Source: Nemertoderma westbladi
Taxonomy: Eukaryota > Xenacoelomorpha > Nemertodermatida > Nemertodermatidae
Reading direction: 5' to 3'
Assembly (NCBI GenBank): GCA_032718475.1
Contig: JAUCBJ010001285.1
Coordinates: 1 to 48,837, forward strand
DNA length: 48,837 bases
Position 1 is the stretch's first letter; each line of letters starts with the position of its first letter. The notes below the pieces were generated by a model that was given only the letters and a program-made list of their open reading frames with translations, did no database searches and was not told the origin of the DNA. A program made the translations under genes and the position numbers. Below are positions 44,076-48,837 of the stretch, piece by piece.

Positions 44076-44115
44076 CATATATATATATATATATATTTAT
44101 TTATTTATTTCAATA
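44076..44115. repeat. TA/TTTA microsatellite
   Basis: (AT)n followed by (TTTA)n. Confidence 0.9.
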
Positions 44116-44164
44116 TATTTGTATAATACAGTATAATAACAATTATATACTGTATATATACTAA

Positions 44165-45086
44165 CAGGTCTTCATCTTGGCGGTACAGATTCTATCTACT
44201 GACTAAGAAAAACTAAAATAGTAAGCACTACAAAAAAAGGGAGTTACCGGTAGTGATCAACTCTAACTCAGACTGTGTAAAAAATGAGGCCTACAATGCT
44301 AATAATCAATATCCAAACAACTTCAATTACCGTATTCCAGAATGCATTATTTCCATTTATATAATGCGTACTGCTTTATTATCCAGTTTGCAGTGACGGG
44401 ACTAGCTACTGTATGTAAATAATTGTTTAAAGTGTACTGTAATCCATTATCTTGAAACGTCCAATAGAAGACACTAAACTGACCAAATGTGATTTATCAC
44501 CTCCAACTAGGAGATAACTTCCAATAAACTACAGTATAATTAGATTTAAATGTATAATTAATGTAGTGTACCTGTTAATAAATTTCACTTAAATTCCATA
44601 GTACATGATTAAAATGTATAAATAAATGAGTATCCATAAAATCCTTTCTTCACATACCGAACGCTGATAAGTTGATACAGTATAATGTAACAAAATTACA
44701 TACATCATTGCTTGCAAAGGTCACTTTTCAGCGTTAAAGACCCTTGTATATTTATGTAAACCTCCCTCGCTGTGCTCGCTCGGTACATAAATAAACTCGG
44801 GTCATAACGCTGCAAAGTGCTACTTTGCACACAATGATGTAATTAATTATTAAGATATTATGTCCGAAAGGTGCAAATGCGAATATAATTATTTAGAGAC
44901 CAACAAGTACAGTATACAATCAAAACAATAATACACCAATAATAATAAATAAATGAACAAATAAAAACAAATAAAAAAATTTGTTTAAACAAATAAATAC
45001 ACCAAACTTATCTAAATAGTCAATAGCATTGGTTACATTTTAATTCGTGAACCTGTGGATGGTTTAATTTTGAATCCGTCTAGAAT
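44165..45086. other. Intergenic, nothing recognised
   Basis: AT-rich, with no coding or RNA signal that I can support. Confidence 0.5.
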
Positions 45087-45111
45087 CCCCCCCCCCCCTC
45101 CCGCCGCAAGC

Positions 45112-46189
45112 AGGACAATTCGGTCCCGGACAATTCGGTTCGGACAATTCGGTCCCGGACAATTCGGTCCCGGACAATTCGGTCCCATTAATGTTGTGTT
45201 TTGGGACCGAATTGTCCGGGACCGAATTGTCCGGATACTGATTAGGACAATTCGGTCCCAAAACATGCATATTAATGGGACCGAATTGTCCGGGACCAAA
45301 TTGTCCGGGACCGAATTGTCCGGGACCGAATTGTCCGGGACCGAATTGTCCGGGACCGAATTGTCCAAGACCGAATTGTCCGGGATCAAATTTAATTGGT
45401 ACTATATAATGGTGAATGTTCTAGAACCTTAATATATTTTATTATATGTTAGCTAGTGTTTTTTTTACTAGCTAGTATTTTTTTAAAAATAAAAAAAATT
45501 TACTTTTTTTTGTTAACATTATTATTTATGGTAGCTATGGTGTTTTTATGGAGCTTGTGAATTATTTACTAGCTAGTAATAGTATGTATTTAAAATGTTT
45601 AAAACTGATTTTTTTTTATATACTGCGTAAGTATACTGTATGTGTTGTTGGTTGGTTAACAAGCCTAAATTATTATCCTAGATAATAGCTGGATCTCATT
45701 CAGAGACTGTTATAATATCATCAATATTGTTGGTAATTAATATAATCAGCAACAGTTTAGGCCTAATTCTGAAATATCAATGTTTTCACAAGTGTTTTTA
45801 TAATTTCAAGGAAATGCTAGCTAGTAAAAAAAACACTAGCTACACCTTAATAAATAATATATAATAATGTTCTCGAACACTACCAATAACAAAAATAAAA
45901 TAAAAAACAGTATTTTTAAAATTTCAAAAAATTCTAGCAAGTAAATAACACTAGCTACCATAACAAATATCTCTACTAATGTTCTAGAACATTCACCAAT
46001 ATCAAAAAAGCACTAAAAAGTTGCTATCAGGAACCGGACAATTCGGTCCCGGACAATTCGGTCCCGGACAATTCGGTCCTCGGACAATTCGGTCCTAGGA
46101 CAATTCGGTCCCGGACAATTCGGTCCCGGACAATTCGGTCCCATTTATTTAGTGTTTAGGGACCGAATTGTCCGGGACCGAATTGTCCT
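45112..46189. mobile_element. Foldback element with arrays of a 15-bp unit
   Basis: Ends are AGGACAATTCGGTCCC at the left and its complement at the right. The unit GGACAATTCGGTCCC is repeated in both orientations at 45113-45390 (about 15 units, switching direction near 45214 and 45245) and at 46034-46188 (about 9 units). Inside the arrays the arms still pair: GGTGAATGTTCTAGAAC at 45410 and its complement near 45985; GCTAGTGTTTTTTTTACTAG near 45450 and its complement near 45820. No protein is encoded. Confidence 0.9.
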
Positions 46190-46745
46190 ACATCCCCCCC
46201 GCCCTATCTGATTATATATTTCTGATTACTAAGTTAATTAACATTGGTGAACAATAATAGATATTTTAGTCATTTTTCTATACATGTTTGATATTCCTTT
46301 CAACATTAGACAGAATCGTTAAACATAAGAACAGATAGTAATAATACTCTTCTTCATTATGGTAAGGGAGCCAACCAATATCCTTGAGATACATTCTGCA
46401 AATAGTATATAACAAGTATTAAATCAGCAACAAAATATTAAGTTTATTGCTATTACGTTATATATATAGTTTATTATTCTTAAAATTGTTTATACTGATT
46501 GAGGAATGCTCCTGAACTGTTGTGAATCTTAAAATAGTGTAGGCACTAACCTATGTTCCTGTACAATAGTAATAGTGTATAGCTAGCTTATCATACAGTA
46601 ACCTATGAATGAGGTGCAGTTTCTTTTAAAACAACTATCTGTTTCATATATCCTATGTTCATCCTTGGATCGCAAATTATCTGTCCGAGAATTTATGTCT
46701 ACGGAAGCCCACAGTGGCCACTAAACTTCACACATAAGAACTGCT
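46190..46745. other. Intergenic, nothing recognised
   Basis: Short C8 run at its start, otherwise AT-rich. Confidence 0.5.
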
Positions 46746-46751
46746 CTCAAT

Positions 46752-47186
46752 ATGTGTGAGAGGTTGTCTTTATGTGTGAAAGGTTGTATTTGTGTTTGAG
46801 AAGTTGTCTATGTGTGAGCGGTTGTCTAGGTGTGCGAGCGGTTGACCATTATGTGTGAGAGGTTGTCTATGTGTGTGAGAGGTTGTCTTTGTGTGTGAGA
46901 GGTTGTTTTTGTGTGTGAGAGGTTGTCTTTGTGTGTGAGAGTTTGTCTTTGTGTGAGAGGTTGTCCTTTGTGTGTGAGAGGTTGTCTTTGTGTGTGAGAG
47001 GTTGTCTTTGTGTGTGAGAGGTTGTCTTTGTGTGTGAGAGGTTGTCTTTGTGTGAGAGGTTGTCTTTGTGTGTGAGAGGTTGTCTTTGTGTGTGAGAGGT
47101 TGTCTTTGTGTGTGAGAGGTTGTCTTTGTGTGTGAGAGGTTGTCTTTGTGTGTGAGAGGTAGTCTTTGTGTGTGAGAGGTTGTCAG
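46752..47186. repeat. 20-bp minisatellite, about 22 units
   Basis: Unit TGTGTGAGAGGTTGTCTTTG, with a few 18-19-bp variants. The long SHTQ/PLTHKDN-like reading frames on the minus strand come from the repeat and are not genes. Confidence 0.97.
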
Positions 47187-48594
47187 CTCCACAACTCCAT
47201 GGTAACACAAAATAGGCGCAAAATTTGAATTATGGGGCGAGACCGTAGTTGGCGAGCCTTGGCATACGGTTCATATAGGGCAAATGGGGCATGTCCGTCT
47301 GTCTGTCTGTCCGTCTGTCTGGTAAATCTTTGAACGCGAATTTCTCGGCATCGCTGATTCGAAATTGAACCAAACTTAGTAGGTAAGTAGTAGAGGGAAA
47401 GTTTAGAAAATTTGTAAAGTTTGGTGAAAAATCATGCAGTCTGACGTCAGCTACGGCAGATTATGTGGTTTTTAGAAAATGTTAAATTTCTCGGGAACGC
47501 CTCATTTTCCAGAGCTGAAATTTTGGTTACTGGTAGAGAATCATAAAGTCTATCTTCTACGAAATTGAAAAGTTAAGACATTTAATTGGGGATCGGCTAG
47601 AGACTCCGAAGTAATGACATAGGCCTACCGGTACGGTACTGCTGTACTGTACAAGTACGAAATTGCAGAATAATAATTTGACACCACCTAGCGGATTAAT
47701 ATATAATTGTATATCGATCGTATACATTTTATAGCATGGGGTATAGGGTCCGAGCCACGTAGTTGGTGGAGCCTTTGCGAACTGACGCTATCTCTTTTCT
47801 TAGGGGGGTAGGTAAATTATGGCAAATAGTTCATTCAATAATGGTACTGTATGTCATCATCGTCGCTACGATTTTAACTTACTTATAACTTCGTCGGATT
47901 TAAAGCTTCCGAGTCTAAAATTAGTAGGCATCAATAAGACCATAAGTTTTGTTTTTTAGGGACTTCCAGACACCATCAAATCCTCAGTCTCTCGCTAGAG
48001 GGCTACATGTCTAGATATTAAATATCCTCACATTTTCTTTGCTTTAAACCCGTTCTAGCTGAAACTTGGCATATTTGTACTAGACCATTAACTGTGTCAT
48101 TCAAATTAGGCTCATCTGTCTGCAGTTCTCTAGTCTGCCGCTAGAGGGCAAAATATCTCAAAGTGCAATCACTGATTTAGCTGAAACGTCAGAATGTGCT
48201 AGAACACGTCCGGTGTGTTTGCCGGGCTAGGAATCAGTCCGACCAGTTCCACCTCACCACTATTCCAGCAAGGTGTAATTCTATAGGACATGCAATAGTG
48301 TTAGGCCCCAGAGTAATAAGACAGCTTGCTTATTGTTTATCTCGCAAAATGATTGGCTGAGTATTTAATGAAGATTCTTTAGAATAAATATAGCGAAATA
48401 ATTTTGTTGAGACATCGACATGGTATATTAATATTTCAGTATCAATACTAAAACGTCATAATGTAAGTTATAATATTTCTTATAAATTGGGTCGCCTCCA
48501 CGCCTAAAATATATTACTTTTAAAACACCAATTTTCTGTTAATACCTGCCTGTGAACAATCCTCTGTGTACCTTTGGGTTGGGGTGCAGATTAA
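47187..48594. other. Intergenic, nothing recognised
   Basis: CTGT/CCGT microsatellite at 47294-47320. CGCTAGAGGG recurs at about 47993 and 48141, perhaps a degraded repeat. Confidence 0.45.
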
Positions 48595-48614
48595 GGGGGG
48601 GGGGGGGGGGGGGG
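48595..48614. repeat. G20 homopolymer
   Basis: Uninterrupted G run near the right edge. Confidence 0.95.
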
Positions 48615-48837
48615 TTGAAAGCGAGCAACTTTCCCCTCTTATGATTTATTTGCGGTTTGGTTAATTTCTTAAATACAGATTTTGTGTTAGAATTGCTCAA
48701 TTTTAATTTGTATCTCATAACTGAGCCTCGTGCTGCGCGAAGGCCCCACGAACGTGTATTCATAGGCGAATTGACTGTATTTATTTAGCCCTGTTGGGCT
48801 GCAGTACAGCAGTATGGCTTGCTATTACAGTAATAGT

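Noticed and set aside
45033-45432. Long frames rich in repeated DNSVP / GTELS
   Set aside because: They are translations of the 15-bp repeat on both strands, not proteins.
46770-47210. 146-residue frame of SHTQRQPLTHKDN repeats
   Set aside because: Product of the 20-bp minisatellite; both overlapping frames are open because of the repeat.

Overview
The window looks like nuclear DNA of an animal, most likely a marine invertebrate; I cannot fix the phylum. There are no bacterial-style operons. One multi-exon gene has GT/AG introns and metazoan extracellular domains. Most of the remaining sequence is transposable elements, tRNA-derived SINEs, foldback elements, minisatellites and long G:C homopolymers.

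Layout. (1) 1-6480, minus strand: the 5' part of a split gene for a secreted protein with a signal peptide, a PAN/apple domain and then EGF and EGF-CA repeats. Five exons have canonical splice sites and matching phases, and the gene runs off the left edge. Its third intron is 4.1 kb and holds a G25 tract, a ~162-bp repeat and about 41 copies of a 43-bp minisatellite. Its second intron holds a tRNA-derived SINE. (2) 6.6-10 kb: little that can be recognised. (3) 10.0-13.6 kb: a LINE ORF1-like fragment (+), a LINE reverse transcriptase 3' end (-) and a TTAA-flanked, piggyBac-like non-autonomous element with G tracts near both ends. (4) 15.1-19.6 kb: a decayed Ty3/gypsy-like LTR retrotransposon (gag, protease, RT/RNase H, integrase). 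(5) 19.6-29.5 kb: a composite DNA transposon bounded by inverted ends and arrays of a 12-bp palindrome. It carries an integrase-like DDE transposase (-) and the N-lobe part of a HECT-like protein (+). Nested in it are a second, smaller element with its own DDE transposase (+) and HECT C-lobe (-), a 258-bp MITE and a LINE. (6) 29.5-32.0 kb: a truncated inverted copy of the piggyBac-like element, a LINE RT fragment and a SINE. (7) 34.4-41.5 kb: LINE and Penelope-like remnants, an AT-rich 30-bp satellite, and a 2,031-bp tandem duplication that looks identical. (8) 41.6-46.2 kb: three foldback elements of about 0.8-1.1 kb; one has a SINE inserted in its left arm with a perfect 18-bp target duplication. 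(9) 46.7-48.8 kb: a 20-bp minisatellite and anonymous sequence ending in a G20 tract.

How it fits together. The PAN-EGF gene is the only host gene I can defend. Of the rest, the most interesting part is the composite at 19.6-29.5 kb. There, two different DDE transposases are each found with a HECT E3-like segment in convergent orientation. This suggests a transposon lineage that carries a ubiquitin-ligase-like accessory gene. All its proteins are broken in this copy. Family names are recognised from motifs only; no database search was possible.
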